DNA of 64,000 nt from Rebecca billardiae RCC1528 (taxonomy: Eukaryota; Haptophyta), in the NCBI GenBank assembly GCA_965240325.2, contig OZ251222.1:1054001-1118000 (forward strand), written 5' to 3'. The first letter of the stretch is position 1. Every line of letters begins with the position of its first letter. Shown piece after piece: positions 51,646 to 62,544 of the stretch. The position numbers were made by a program, and so were the translations under genes. Below the pieces are notes generated by a model, which saw only the letters and a list, made by a program, of their open reading frames with translations, made no database searches and had not been told where the DNA came from.

Positions 51646-52422
51646 TCAAAGAGCGGGCTCGCCTCCGCGGCTTTGTCTAGCATCGTCGGCCACCTGGTCG
51701 TCGAAGGCTGGTTGTTCCGCCTCCTCAAGGGCGCTCTCGGTTGTGGGCGACTTGAGAGGCACGGTCTCTTCCGCAGTGGGCTGCGAGCTGGCGGCCGGGA
51801 AGCACGCCTTGAGCAGAAGTTGCAGACCCGCGAGACCCACGCCGAGCACGTTGGGCACCGAGATCCACGGGTCCTCGATGGCGAGCCCGTACGCAGCCCA
51901 CATGCCGCAGTTGAGCAGCTGCGCGATCGTGAGCGAGGCGAGGATCGAGCCGGCGTCGCGCGCTCGGATGACTTCGACTGCGGTGGAGAGCGGCGACGCG
52001 TACAGAATGACGCTGATCGTGGTCGCAAACCCGCCCATGAAGATTTTCCGCTGCGATTCCGGCAGCCAGAGGTGCGCAAACGTCCACTCGTTTGTGCTGA
52101 TGATGGCTGCCGAAACGATCAGCATCCTGAACGTCGCCAGGCCCGGGTCGGAGCCCATGAGTGGTAGCACGGACACGACGTACCAGATGGTCAGCGCGAT
52201 GCCAGGACCACTCGCAGCAATAATGTACCGGTTCGGAAGCGCACACCCGTAGCCAGTCCATGTCACTGTTGAGAGGACCATGAGTGCGATCGGAGTTGTG
52301 TTGAGGTCGTCCAACCGACGCTCGCGGATGACGCGCAGGACGGCCGGCATGGGTGAGAGGTACAGCGCGAGTGATAGGACGACACCCAACGAGGGGCAGA
52401 TCACCTCGGTGAATACACCCAT
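51646..52422 (-). CDS. SWEET-type sugar transporter
   Basis: 258 residues from the ATG at 52422 (MGVFTEVICPSLG). It has seven predicted hydrophobic segments in two MtN3/saliva (PQ-loop) triple-helix repeats joined by a linker helix. The first repeat carries YLSPMPAVLRVIRERRLDDLNTTP and TWTGYGCALPN. The second carries LYASPLSTAVEVIRARDAGSI and LNCGMWAAYGLAIEDPWISVPNVLG. The paired Pro and Asn positions match SWEET transporters, which move mono- or disaccharides passively across membranes. The C-terminal 40 residues are acidic and presumably cytosolic. The frame is open upstream to 52674 without a supporting domain. Confidence 0.88.
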   Translation of the reverse strand: MGVFTEVICPSLGVVLSLALYLSPMPAVLRVIRERRLDDLNTTPIALMVLSTVTWTGYGCALPNRYIIAASGPGIALTIWYVVSVLPLMGSDPGLATFRMLIVSAAIISTNEWTFAHLWLPESQRKIFMGGFATTISVILYASPLSTAVEVIRARDAGSILASLTIAQLLNCGMWAAYGLAIEDPWISVPNVLGVGLAGLQLLLKACFPAASSQPTAEETVPLKSPTTESALEEAEQPAFDDQVADDARQSRGGEPAL

Positions 52423-52844
52423 CGTGCACGCGCCGAACCGCGCTCCCAACTGCACGGAGCTCAATCGAAACGAGGATGGCGCATGGCACGGCACGGTCGT
52501 CCTGATGCGCCCCCCTCCCCCGGCTGGTTCACGAGTCCGGATCTGGAGTGTGTCGACGCTGCGCACCCGCCGAGAACGGAGATCGAATAAGAATGAGGGT
52601 GAGCCGTTCTGAGCCTGGAAGTGCGCTGCTGTCCACGCTCCCCAGCCCGACAGCCCGACCCGACGGCCACTCACTCGACTGCTGACTACAGTCTACAGAC
52701 TACAGTCGTGACTGCTCCTTGCTCCGCGGCTCCGCGCCGCTGATACTTAGACTGCTGCCAGCCGCAGCAGCCAGCCTGCTGCTCCCGGGGCAGTTACTAG
52801 TCACCAATGATGCCGCAGGGCAGACGGGCTTCAGAGTTCAGCCT

Positions 52845-53972
52845 TCACCGCTGCGCGCGACTGCGCTGCGCCTTGGACGGCTTTGATTGCCGCCTGCCGC
52901 CACCGTGCGAGCGCGGACCCTGCGCCTGTGCGACCGGACCGCGCGGCAGCGTGACGACGGGCTTCGGCTCCGGCGGCTTCTCGCGCTTCTGCTCGCTCGC
53001 GGCGGCTGCCGCGTCCACTGTGGGGGGGAGGCCAACGAGCCTGCGGAAGGCGGCCGAGCGGAGCAGCGCGGTCTGCCCCACGCCGATCAGGTTGGTCGCG
53101 GAGAAGTACAGCACGACTGCGCTGCTCATGTTCGCCATGATGGGTAGGAAGAAGACGGACAGGCCCATGCCCGCGTACCGCATCATCTCAGCCTGCTGCT
53201 TGCTCGCCACGTTGGCCGGGTCCTGTAGGTACGTGGTCAGGAAGAAGCTGGCGGACGCGGCGATGGGCAGGCCGTACATCGGGTCGGGCACGGAGAGGTC
53301 GGGGAACCACAGCAGCCCGCCCGTCTCGAAGCCGTGCCAGGGCGAGCCCGTCTTGTGGCTGCTCATCGCCAGCAGCGCCGAATAGCCAAAGATGAGGACT
53401 GGGAGTTGCGCGAGGATGGGTACAAGTGAGTACAGGGGGTTGCAGTTGTTGTCCGAGTAGAGCTTGAAGATCTTGGTGCGCAGCGCGAGGGCGCGCGCGC
53501 GCCCCGAGTCTGTGTTCATGTCGCACTGCTGCTGCTGCTCCATCATCTCGTCCGTCTTCGGCTTGAGCTTTGTGACCATCGCGGCGTTGCGCATGCTGAA
53601 GAGGGTGACAGGGAAGATGACGACACGCGTGGCGATGGTGAGGGCGGTGATGGTGCCCCACCACTCGAGGCCGCCGGTGGTGTGAATCCAGTCGATGGCC
53701 TCCATCATCCGATGCGTCGCCCACCACGAGTCCGGGGCCACCAGCTCGGCGTAGCCCGCCATCGTCGGGTCAGGCGGGCTCGGGAACGGGGCGCCTACGG
53801 GCGGTGGCGACGCCTCGGGCCCGGCGGGGGCGGCGGTGGAGAGAGCGCGCGCGCCGAAAGCATGGGACTGTGCGAGCTGAGCTCTGCACGGCAGCAGCGT
53901 ACGGCGGCACGCGCCCGATGCGATGGTGGTCCACCGTGCCGTGCGTAAGGCACGTGGGCCGACGAGCGCCAT
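52845..53972 (-). CDS. OXA1: OXA1/YidC-family membrane insertase, mitochondrial
   Basis: 375 residues, single exon. The N-terminus (MALVGPRALRTARW ... FGARALSTAAP) is Arg/Ala/Ser-rich and lacks acidic residues, as expected of a mitochondrial presequence. The core matches YidC/Oxa1: WWGTITALTIATRVVIFPVT, the KLKPKTDEMM helix, NPLYSLVPILAQLPVLI, and a late MGLSVFFLPIMANMSSAVVLYFSATNLIG. Oxa1 inserts mitochondrially encoded and imported proteins into the inner membrane. The C-terminal tail is basic (SHGGGRRQSKPSKAQRSRAQ), consistent with ribosome binding. Alb3 of plastids is an alternative, but the leader favours mitochondria. Head to head with the ribokinase gene, 147 bp apart. Confidence 0.9.
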   Translation of the reverse strand: MALVGPRALRTARWTTIASGACRRTLLPCRAQLAQSHAFGARALSTAAPAGPEASPPPVGAPFPSPPDPTMAGYAELVAPDSWWATHRMMEAIDWIHTTGGLEWWGTITALTIATRVVIFPVTLFSMRNAAMVTKLKPKTDEMMEQQQQCDMNTDSGRARALALRTKIFKLYSDNNCNPLYSLVPILAQLPVLIFGYSALLAMSSHKTGSPWHGFETGGLLWFPDLSVPDPMYGLPIAASASFFLTTYLQDPANVASKQQAEMMRYAGMGLSVFFLPIMANMSSAVVLYFSATNLIGVGQTALLRSAAFRRLVGLPPTVDAAAAASEQKREKPPEPKPVVTLPRGPVAQAQGPRSHGGGRRQSKPSKAQRSRAQR

Positions 53973-54119
53973 CGCTTGTCGTCGTCCGCGGCGCCGGATG
54001 CAAAAGTTATTGCAAACGCGCTGCTGGCCGGACTTTCGAGACGACTTTCATAGTTTCGTCATCAGTGGGCGTGCGTCCTCGGCTCGATCACGCCACGGAC
54101 CCGGCCAAGCGGACTTTCG

Positions 54120-55160
54120 ATGTCCACGGCCGCGCGGGCGGGGCCGCTCCTCCTCGTAGTGATCTCTCAGTGTGCGTTGGCTAGCGCGTTGTCGATGAGT
54201 GGCGTGGCACGGCCGGTACCTACCGTCGCGACGGTGGGCTCGATTAACGCCGATGTGTACGTCGAGATCCCCCGCCTGCCCGCCGAGGGCGAGACGCTGT
54301 CAGCCATTGGGGACTCCGCCATCCTGCCTGGCGGGAAGGGCGCCAACCAGGCGGCGGCCGCGGCACGGCTGGGCGCGCGATCGCTTATGATCGGCCAAGT
54401 TGGCGCGACCGACGATTACGGCCCGCAGATGCTGGGCCACGCGCAGGCATGCGGCGTGGACACGAGCCTGGTCACACGGCACCCGACCGCTCAGACGGGG
54501 CAGGCGTTCATTCTGCTGCAGCCGAGCGGCGAGAACTCGATCATCATCATCGGCGGCGCGAACCAGGACTGGCCGGTGGATGAGCCGCTCAAGGAGTTCG
54601 CCTGCACGGCGATCCGCGAGGCGAGCTGCCTGCTCCTCCAGCGCGAGATCCCCGAGCACGTGAACGCGTTTGCCGCGCGCGCGGCCGCTGAAGCTGGCGT
54701 GCCTGTCATTCTGGATGCGGGCGGTGTTGACGAGCCGCTCGACGCGGAGATCCTACGGCTGTGCACGTGCGTCAGCCCGAACGAGACGGAGCTGTCGCGG
54801 CTCACGCGGATGAGCACCGACACGGATGACGAGGTGATCGCCGCCGCGAACGCGCTGCGCAAGATGGGTGTGAGCCAGGTGCTGGTCAAGCTGGGTGCCC
54901 GCGGCTGCGTCCTTGTGAGCGGCGGCGCGGAGCCGACGTGGCAGTCGGCGTTTCCCGTGGCGAGCGTGGTGGACACGACGGGTGCGGGCGACTGCTTCAC
55001 TGCAGCGTACGCGGTGGCGATCTCCGAGGGCATGCGCCCCGACGCGGCCCTCCGCTTTGCGTCCGCCGCTGCGGCCATCACGATTCAGAACAAGGGCGCG
55101 ATGAACAGCCTGCCGCCGCGCGAGGCTGTCGACGACCTCATGGCGGAGGTCGTCCCCTGA
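54120..55160 (+). CDS. Ribokinase (PfkB family) with an N-terminal leader
   Basis: 346 residues. The catalytic part begins VATVGSINADVYVEIPRLP. It has GGKGANQAAAAARLG near the N-terminus and the PfkB signature VVDTTGAGDCFTAAYAVA with the catalytic Asp. Ribokinase phosphorylates D-ribose with ATP; related PfkB kinases use other sugars, so the substrate is likely but not proven. The first 27 residues (MSTAARAGPLLLVVISQCAL then ASALSMSG) resemble a signal peptide with an ASA-x cleavage site, which in secondary-plastid algae can lead to plastid import. GGACTTTCGA occurs at 54030 and again at 54111-54120, overlapping the start codon. Confidence 0.88.
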   Translation: MSTAARAGPLLLVVISQCALASALSMSGVARPVPTVATVGSINADVYVEIPRLPAEGETLSAIGDSAILPGGKGANQAAAAARLGARSLMIGQVGATDDYGPQMLGHAQACGVDTSLVTRHPTAQTGQAFILLQPSGENSIIIIGGANQDWPVDEPLKEFACTAIREASCLLLQREIPEHVNAFAARAAAEAGVPVILDAGGVDEPLDAEILRLCTCVSPNETELSRLTRMSTDTDDEVIAAANALRKMGVSQVLVKLGARGCVLVSGGAEPTWQSAFPVASVVDTTGAGDCFTAAYAVAISEGMRPDAALRFASAAAAITIQNKGAMNSLPPREAVDDLMAEVVP

Positions 55161-55368
55161 GTCGGTGGTGGGCCATCTTCATAATCCGTGACCGTGGGTG
55201 CCACGGTGATGGCAATCGCGCCTGACGATGGATCAGTGACGACGCCGATGATGACATCGATGATTGAGCTTAGTTAGTAGTTACTCACCGGAGGCTCGCA
55301 TCCGACTACAAGTCGGCGCCGGGGGCCTGGCCCTGATGACTCCTGAGTCCGCCCAGCTGGGCACGGCC

Positions 55369-58300
55369 TCATGCCATCGGCACGTTTGTACCGCCCGTGA
55401 CACGGCGGCTGACGGCATTTGACGATCCAGCTGGCTCGCCAGGCGGCTGGGGCTTGGCTGTTTCCTCCACCAGGCTGAACAGCTTGGCCGCGCGCTTCTT
55501 GGTCGCCGTGCCGCCGCCGCAGATGCTCAGCACGACGGGCACAACCATCAAGCCGGCGGCGAGGCCAAAGAAGACCGTGTTCCAAATGAGCACAAAGACA
55601 GTGCGGAACACGGGCGTTTGCTGCGGGCGCGTGGGCGGCGGCATCGGCGGGCGCACTCGCTCGTGAGTGGGCAGGTGCGGCAAGCCAGCGACGAGTGGGT
55701 ACCGTGCGCATCGTGTCGCCCGGCGGGGGGGACGAGGCAGGAAGGGCGCCGCTTCGGAGCGCGTGCGCGCGCTGTGCGGGCGCGCGCGCGCACGGAGAAG
55801 GCTAGGAAGAAAGTGCCCAGCAGGGTGCTCGCGCCCGCGTTGAGGATGGAGAGGCCCATCGTCGAGCACGCGTGCTTCACCTGCGCGGCGCGGCGGATGG
55901 ACGGCAGCTCGTCAGCGCCAAGCACGCGCGCCCGCGCGCGCCCGCGCGCGCGGACCGCGCCGCGCGCGCATGTGCCCACGTGCCGCGCCGGGGCCGCGCC
56001 GAGGCCGCGCCGCGATGCGCCGCGCCGCGCCGCGCCGCCGCGCCGCGTCGCAGCGCGCGCCTTGTCAATCTGGCTGGGCAGCGGCGAGGTCTCATACGCG
56101 TGTGCGAGGTGGCACGAGTAGTCGATGGCGAGGCCGAGCGCGATGAGCAGCGCGACGGTCGTCATGCAGTGCAGCCGCACGCCGTACAGCACCATCACGC
56201 CGAGCAGCAGCACGTCGATGAACGCGACTGTGAGCGTCGAGAGAATCGAGAGCCGCAGCGGCAGGAAGACCCACACGGAGAAGAAGATGCCGATGGCGGC
56301 GCAGATCAGGTTGCGCAGGCAGAGCCGCGGCATCATGTGGTCGCACACGCCGAACTCGTACCGGTAGTGGTAGATGAACCCGTTGATGTGGTGCCTCTGC
56401 AGCACCTCGTTGATCGCGAGGTACTGTGGGTAAGCCTCAAGGATTACCTTGGGCATCGACGCCGTGAGGATGAACCGCGACGCGTACACGCTCGCCGTGC
56501 CCTCGCGGAGCACGACGTCCGACTTGAAGCCGCGCCCGCCGTGCGCGATGGGCGGCTCGGCCTCCTCCTCCTCCTCGAACGCGTCGCTCGCGTTCAGCCC
56601 CGCCACCGTCCCGTTGCCGCCCGGCCGCGGCTCAGGCGTACACAGCTCACACGTGAGCGGGCAATAGGAGCGCACAATGTGCCATCCGCGCATGCCCTCC
56701 GCGCAGTGCGGCTTGGCCTCCGTGCAGCTGTGCCCGCCCGAGAGCCGGGTGAAGTGCGAGTTCGCGTCGACGCACGGCTTGGAGCGCCGTTTCCGCTGGC
56801 GGCGCGACTCGTGCGGCTCCTCCTCCGCCGCCGCCGCCTCCTCCTCGGGCGGCGAGCTGGAGGTCACGTCGGCCGCGTCGGCAGTGCTGCCGAGCGCTTG
56901 CGTCTCGTGCCCGCCGTGCGCGCGATGCGGCGGGCGCGAATGCCGCTCGCGCAGCTCGCGCGAGAGCAGATTGCGCCCGTGGCGGTGGTGCCGCGAGCCG
57001 TGCCGCCGGCTGCTGCTCGCCTCCGCCGCATCCGCACCCTTCGCCGCCGCGTCCGCACCACCGGCCGCAGGCGGCTCCTCGCCGCTGGCCGCAAGGCCGT
57101 CCGACGCCGTGCCGTTCAAGTCGGGTTCGTCGTAGCCGCCTTCGCCCTCGTCCTCGTACAGGCAGAAGCGGACCGTGCTGTCGTCGAGGAATTCGCGCAC
57201 GCGTGAGAAGTCGGCGAGGGCGCCGCTGGCGAGCGGCACGCCGGTCTCGCGCACGAGCGTGCAGTTGTACCACTCACGGTAGTCCTCCATCCAATTGGTC
57301 ACCACGTCCAGAATGAACGGGAGGGCGGCGATCTCGGCGACCGCGCTCACGACGTCGTTCACCGCGTTCGCGTCGGTGAGCTCGGTGTCGCGCAGGACGA
57401 GCATCACCTGGAAGTCCTGCGTGCCCGTCCAGTACCGGTTGACGTCGTTGAAGAAGTGCAGCGCCACCGAGTCGGACGGCAGCGTCGACTCCATCGGCAG
57501 CCCCAGCTGGATGTGAGGGATGAGGCACACGGCCGCGATCACCGTGATGCCAAAGCCGATGAGCACGGCGATCCGGACGCGCGTGCGCATGAGCCAGTCC
57601 GCGTAGTTGTGCCGCCACCACCGGCCGAGCCGCGAGTTGGTGCAGCCCACCTCGTCCTCGGCGACGCCGAGCGGGTTGGTCGGCGGCCCGTAGATGGAAG
57701 TGGCGCCGTTCGCCGGCGCGCCGTTGCCGTTGCCCTGGGGCTTGGAGTGGTTGTCGGCGGGCGGGTGCACGGCCGTGGTGCCCTTGGGCACGCAGAGCTT
57801 CTCGGGCAGGCAGCGCGCGCAGTCGAGCTCGCCGCTGGCCTGCCGCCGCGCGTCGAGCACGAGCAGCGCGGTGAAGAACGTCACCTGCAGCACGTTGACC
57901 ATCAGCATGGACGCCGCCGCGGGCGCGCACACGAGCTGGATCGACGGCAGGTCCACCATCACGCCCGAGAGGAAGGCCACCATGGTGGTCATCGACGTCA
58001 TCGTGATCGCCGTGCCCGCGTGCGAGAGCGCGAGGCGCACGCGCTCCTCCAGGCTCACCTGCGACGACGTGCGGTCGAACGCGTCCACGATGATGATCAT
58101 GTCGTCCACCGACACGCCAATCAGCGTGAACAGGACGAGCGTGGACACGGACGCGAGCGGCACGCCGATGTACGCGCAGATCCCGAAGCCGGAGGCGAGC
58201 GAGCACACGGTGCAGATGCCGCAGAACGCGCCGAGCGCGGCGCGCGACTTGCGCCGGTCGAGCGTGAAGCCGCCGAGCGTGATGCACACGTACACGAGGA

Positions 58301-59684
58301 TCGAGCTGAAGGTCAGGCACAGAACGTCAATGTCCTTCTTCACAATCGACGACGCGTCGCGCTCGTTGAGCTTGGTGGACCAGTAGGAGAGGGCGAGCTC
58401 GGAGCGCGAGTTGAAGCCCCTCACGACGTCTTGCACGAGCTCCTCCTCCCACACCGCCATCCCGCCGTCGGAGTACGCCGGCACCGACGTGTTGAAGTAG
58501 TACGAGATCTGGAGCGCCTCAGCGAACAGATACTCGGTCCCGTTCTGGTCGAGCTCGATCCGGAGCTCGCCGCCAAAGTCCACCTTGGAGCCGCGCCACG
58601 CGTCGAGCACGGTCGTGTGCCACTGCTCGTCCATCCGGAAGACGGCGCGGTTGAAGTTCCACAGCATGAGCACGGACGAGCTCAGGCACTCCTCGCCCTG
58701 CGCCTGCACAAAGTACCGGCGTGCGCACAGGTCCTCAAACGACATCGCCTGCCCATCCCACGGGACCGCCATGCTCGTCACGTTCTCGTGCAGGTCGAAG
58801 AGCGCCTCCATGTGCTCGCGCGAGACGACGGAGCTGCCGTCGACGTGCGCCTTGACGACGAAGATGCCGGGCTGCGGCCGCTGGCCGAACGTCTCGTCGA
58901 CGAACTTGCGCTGCAGGCCCACCTCGGAGTACTGCGGCACGTACAGCTTCTCAGGCTCCGTCTCAAAGCGCGCAAAGAAGAGCCCGCTGCTCAGACTGGC
59001 GACGAGCAGCACGCTGAAGATGATCGTGAGGATGGGCCGGCGCGCGACGATCACGCCGAGCGCCGAGTACAGCTTCTCGATGATCATCGGCACGTACTTG
59101 CCCTCGTGGCCGCACGCCCGCTCATACAGCTGCAAGTCGCGGAGCGACGCCCGGGCGGGCAGCAGATTGCCCGAGCGCGAGAGCGTGCGCCTCAGCGCGC
59201 CAGGGACGCCCGGCAGGCCGGGCATCGGGAACGGCGACCTCACCAGGCTGTCAGGCGCATTCGGCGAGCCCAGCACCTCGTTCTGGAGCGTGTTCGCGCG
59301 CGAGTGCACGCCGCGCCCCTCCGCCGTGTCGCCGTCCGGCAGCTGCATGCCATCTATGCTGCCGGGCGAGCCGATGCTCGAGCAGTCGCTGCCGCGGCGC
59401 ATCGCGACTTCGGGCGAGATCGGGGCGGAGGCAAAGCCGTCGCCCTCTGACCCGCGGTGCGCCGTCGCGCCCTCGGCCCCCGATGGCGTCGTCAGCGAGT
59501 CTCGGCGCGGATGCGTGTCAGCGTCGGTCCACTCGTCCGCCGACGCATCTTGCGCGCGCTGCCTCCGCGCGCCGAAGCGCGCGCGCGTGCCGGGCGAGGG
59601 CGAGCGGCCGTCGTCGTGGTCGCTAGACTCGGCCGAGGAGCCGGACGCCACTCGCTTCGCCCACACGTACGACGGCGCCGGCAT
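55369..59684 (-). CDS. Patched-family (sterol-sensing) membrane protein with ShKT insert, 3 exons
   Basis: Exons in coding order are 59684-56061, 55880-55794 and 55620-55369 (1320 residues), all phase 0. The first 200 residues are disordered and Ser/Pro-rich. Then a hydrophobic span (PILTIIFSVLLVASLSSG), a luminal loop, and a sterol-sensing-like block with GVSVDDMIIIVDAF, the RND-type GxxxDD motif. The second half repeats the layout with ALGLAIDYSCHLAHAYE and, across the introns, VKHACSTMGLSILNAGASTL and FRTVFVLIWNTVFFGLAAGL. The second loop holds a Cys/acid-rich insertion with a six-Cys ShKT-like module at residues 971-1015. Intron 1 needs a GC donor (AAG|GCGCGC). Family members move sterols or lipids; the substrate here is unknown. 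Confidence 0.82.
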
Positions 59685-60035
59685 GGCGCAGCGTCTACGC
59701 CCACTTGCGGACGCCGGCAAGTGATTGAGAGCAGTGTGGGCCCCACAGTCGCCCCTTTTCGGATTCGCCTGTGATGGCCGACGAGCGAATCCTGGCCGTG
59801 AATCCGGAGTCCGGCGCGGCCGCCCGGGCGCGGCTGCTTCAAACGAGGATCGATCGCCGCGACCGGTGCAGCGGTGGATCTTCGTCATCGGCTCACGATG
59901 ACTCATCATTGTCTGTGTCAGTGACAGTGTATAACTACATACGTGTACAAGTAGCTGGTCGCCGATGCCTAGATCAGACTGTGTGACAGACAGTCTTCGG
60001 GCACACGAACGGGTCGTCGAGAGCGGAGGTGCGAC

Positions 60036-62162
60036 TCAAGAACGCAGCAAATGACTTGCGCCCGGATCTACAAGCCGGTCGTGTGGGGTGACAAGGAGGG
60101 GGAACGGCAGGCTGTCGAGCAGCGCGACCGTGCCGTCCTCGACCAGCTTGCGCAGGTACGCGCGGTCCGCCTCCACGTGGTGATACACATCGAGCGAGGC
60201 CGTGGGCATTGCGCGGGTGCCGTGGCCAGACGGGCCGCGCTGATAGTCGGCGTGCTCGTACGCACCGGTCGTCGGCCCGCCAGCGCCGCTGCCCAGCGTC
60301 ATGTCGAAGCCGATCGCGTAGATCGGCCGTGCCTGCACGTTCCGAACAGCCCACTCGATCGCGATCGTGCCCGTCAGCGGGTGCTTGACGCTCGGGCCCT
60401 TGGCGCGACGGCGCAGCCGGCCGGGGCGCGCGTGTTCGCCGTTCGGGTTGACGCCTAGAGCGCGCCGCATCTCGCGCATCAGCCCGCGGTAGTAGTACGG
60501 CTCGAGCACCGTCGCGCGCTCGAGCTCGAGGCCGGTGCCGCTCGGCTCGCGCATGCGCGCCTGCAGCACGTCTGGCGGTTCGTCAAACGGCGCGAGCAGC
60601 ACGTGCGAGCGCGGCAGCGTGGCGAGCGGGCGCTCGAGCGCAGGCGTGCCGCGCGTGGCCTTGTGCACGAGCACGTGCGTCGTGCGCGTGCCCGTGACGT
60701 TCCCCCCGGCCATCTCAAAGTCGTTCACCCGCAGCACGCTCCGGCACATGTCGATGTACACGCCGTAAGGCGCGCGCACAGACGGCCCTGAGCCCACCAC
60801 GACCGTCTTGTCGCGCAGGTACTCGCGCCACCAGAGCTGCTCGCGCTCCAGGACGTGCCTGCGCTTGTCCATGCGCGGGCGCACGTCCAGCGGCGTCCAC
60901 GGCTTCGCGCCGAGGTAGTGGATCACCGTGGCCCTCGCGTTCACGCACATCTTCGTGCGCGAGCGCTTGTCCCGCTTGCCAACGTTGAACGGCCGCGGCA
61001 GCAGTCCCTCGAACGAGTGGAAGATGGTGTTGAGCACGGACTGGTCGCCGAACCACCGGGTGGGCACGAGGCGGTCTGGGCAGGGCGGCGCCTGCGCGAT
61101 GAGCAGCAGCTCGCGGAACGTCCTCGCCGCCTGCGCCGGCTCGAGGTACTGCGGCCCGAGCGCGAAGAGGCCAGCGTTGAAGTAGACACGCCCTTGCTTG
61201 CTGCAGATCGGGACCGCGGCAAAGCCGTGCTCGCGCGCCACCTTGCCCACCGTCGGGAGGAAGGGCGCGACGGGCAGCATGTCCGAGGAGTCGACGGAGA
61301 CGACAACCGGGCACGACGAGAGGAGGAGCACCTGCATGCGCAGGTAGAACGACAGGCGCACCGGCGGCGTGAACATGTCGTTGGCGCGCATCCGGATCAC
61401 TCGACCATCCCGCACGTACGCTGGCAGCTGGAGCACGCCGCCCGTGCGGTTCCCGTCCCAGGTGGGCATGAGCGGCTCGAGGAAGAAGGTGCGATCGTAG
61501 ACGCGGCGGAGCGTCTCCTTCTGCCCCTGCGCGAGCGTCGCGCCCACGCACCCGTCCACCGCGACGAACGGCGCGTCGAAGCTCGGGTCGGAGCGCACGA
61601 GCGATCGCATGAAGACAGCATGCCCCGTCAGGTACCACGGGTTGGCGCCGCCGAGGAGCGAGGTGAGGCAGAGCTTGCACCGCGCGCGCTGGATGGCGCC
61701 GGTGAGGCCACTACGCTGCTCAAACTCGCGCACGTGCCTCTGAGCCGCCAGCGCGAAGTGCTGCGCGCACGCGCCCGCGCGCGCCGGTTGCAGCAGCCCG
61801 CCAGTTCGCTCGTCCACTTCCATCGCCTCGCCCCTCGAGCCGCACAGCTTGCGCCAGTCGGTGGCGGCAGCGCAGCCGCGCCGGCCGGGGCTACACGGCG
61901 GTAGCTCCGACTGCACCGTCGCGCACCGGAAGCACCGGCACGGGTGCAGGGTCGGGCACGTGGCTGGGGTGCGCGCGTGCCACTCGTACAGCCACCCGTC
62001 GCCGCGGCCATTCCGCGCGAGGCAATCGGCCGGCGCGGCCGGCTGTGGCATGGCGCACTGCATCGACGCGCCGCATCTCACCGTGGCCTCGGCTCGCGCG
62101 TGCCGCAAGAGTGCACTGCACGCGCTCAGCACGATGATTCCGGGCGCGAGCCGCAGCCCCAT
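60036..62162 (-). CDS. GT8-like and GT29 (sialyltransferase-like) fusion protein
   Basis: 708 residues from the ATG at 62162, which starts a signal peptide or anchor (MGLRLAPGIIVLSACSALL). A Cys-rich stretch follows (residues 27-110). Residues about 150-420 are GT8/glycogenin-like: VVVSVDSSDM at 287-296 as DxD-like site (D291, D294), YFNAGLFALG and WFGDQSVLNTIF. Residues about 450-700 carry sialyltransferase motifs: motif L (KTVVVGSGPSVR from K452, then VLRVND and TRTTHVLVHK), motif S (HPLTGTIAIEWAVRN, YAIGFDM) and a motif VS-like HHVE at 661-664. Both catalytic regions look intact. A Golgi enzyme adding two successive sugars, perhaps ending in a sialic/Kdn/Kdo-type acid, is inferred; donor and acceptor are not known. 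Confidence 0.8.
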   Translation of the reverse strand: MGLRLAPGIIVLSACSALLRHARAEATVRCGASMQCAMPQPAAPADCLARNGRGDGWLYEWHARTPATCPTLHPCRCFRCATVQSELPPCSPGRRGCAAATDWRKLCGSRGEAMEVDERTGGLLQPARAGACAQHFALAAQRHVREFEQRSGLTGAIQRARCKLCLTSLLGGANPWYLTGHAVFMRSLVRSDPSFDAPFVAVDGCVGATLAQGQKETLRRVYDRTFFLEPLMPTWDGNRTGGVLQLPAYVRDGRVIRMRANDMFTPPVRLSFYLRMQVLLLSSCPVVVSVDSSDMLPVAPFLPTVGKVAREHGFAAVPICSKQGRVYFNAGLFALGPQYLEPAQAARTFRELLLIAQAPPCPDRLVPTRWFGDQSVLNTIFHSFEGLLPRPFNVGKRDKRSRTKMCVNARATVIHYLGAKPWTPLDVRPRMDKRRHVLEREQLWWREYLRDKTVVVGSGPSVRAPYGVYIDMCRSVLRVNDFEMAGGNVTGTRTTHVLVHKATRGTPALERPLATLPRSHVLLAPFDEPPDVLQARMREPSGTGLELERATVLEPYYYRGLMREMRRALGVNPNGEHARPGRLRRRAKGPSVKHPLTGTIAIEWAVRNVQARPIYAIGFDMTLGSGAGGPTTGAYEHADYQRGPSGHGTRAMPTASLDVYHHVEADRAYLRKLVEDGTVALLDSLPFPLLVTPHDRLVDPGASHLLRS

Positions 62163-62544
62163 GCTGGGGCGAGGTCGCCCGAAAAGGACGAAAGGGCGGA
62201 AAGGCCGCCTCAACCGCCGTGCGGTTGCGGTACACGATGGCGGCGGACCCCGTCACCACTGTGACCAAGTCCACCGCAAGCCGCCCCAACTCCCACTGAG
62301 CAGTGCAGGCTGTTCGTCCGTCGGTCAGACGTACCCGGTGGACATCAGCATTGTCACTGCCAATGCACTACTGTGCCATGGCCACAGTGGGTGCCGCCGG
62401 GCCCGCCGGGGCTGCTAGTGCAGCGCGCCAATGCCCGTGGCCCGTCGCCCCGTCGGGATGAAAGTGGACCGATGGACGGTCATCTGCCGTCTGGGCCGAT
62501 GGGTGGCGGCGCATTCGACGGGGCGGTGGGAGGCGACACGGTGC

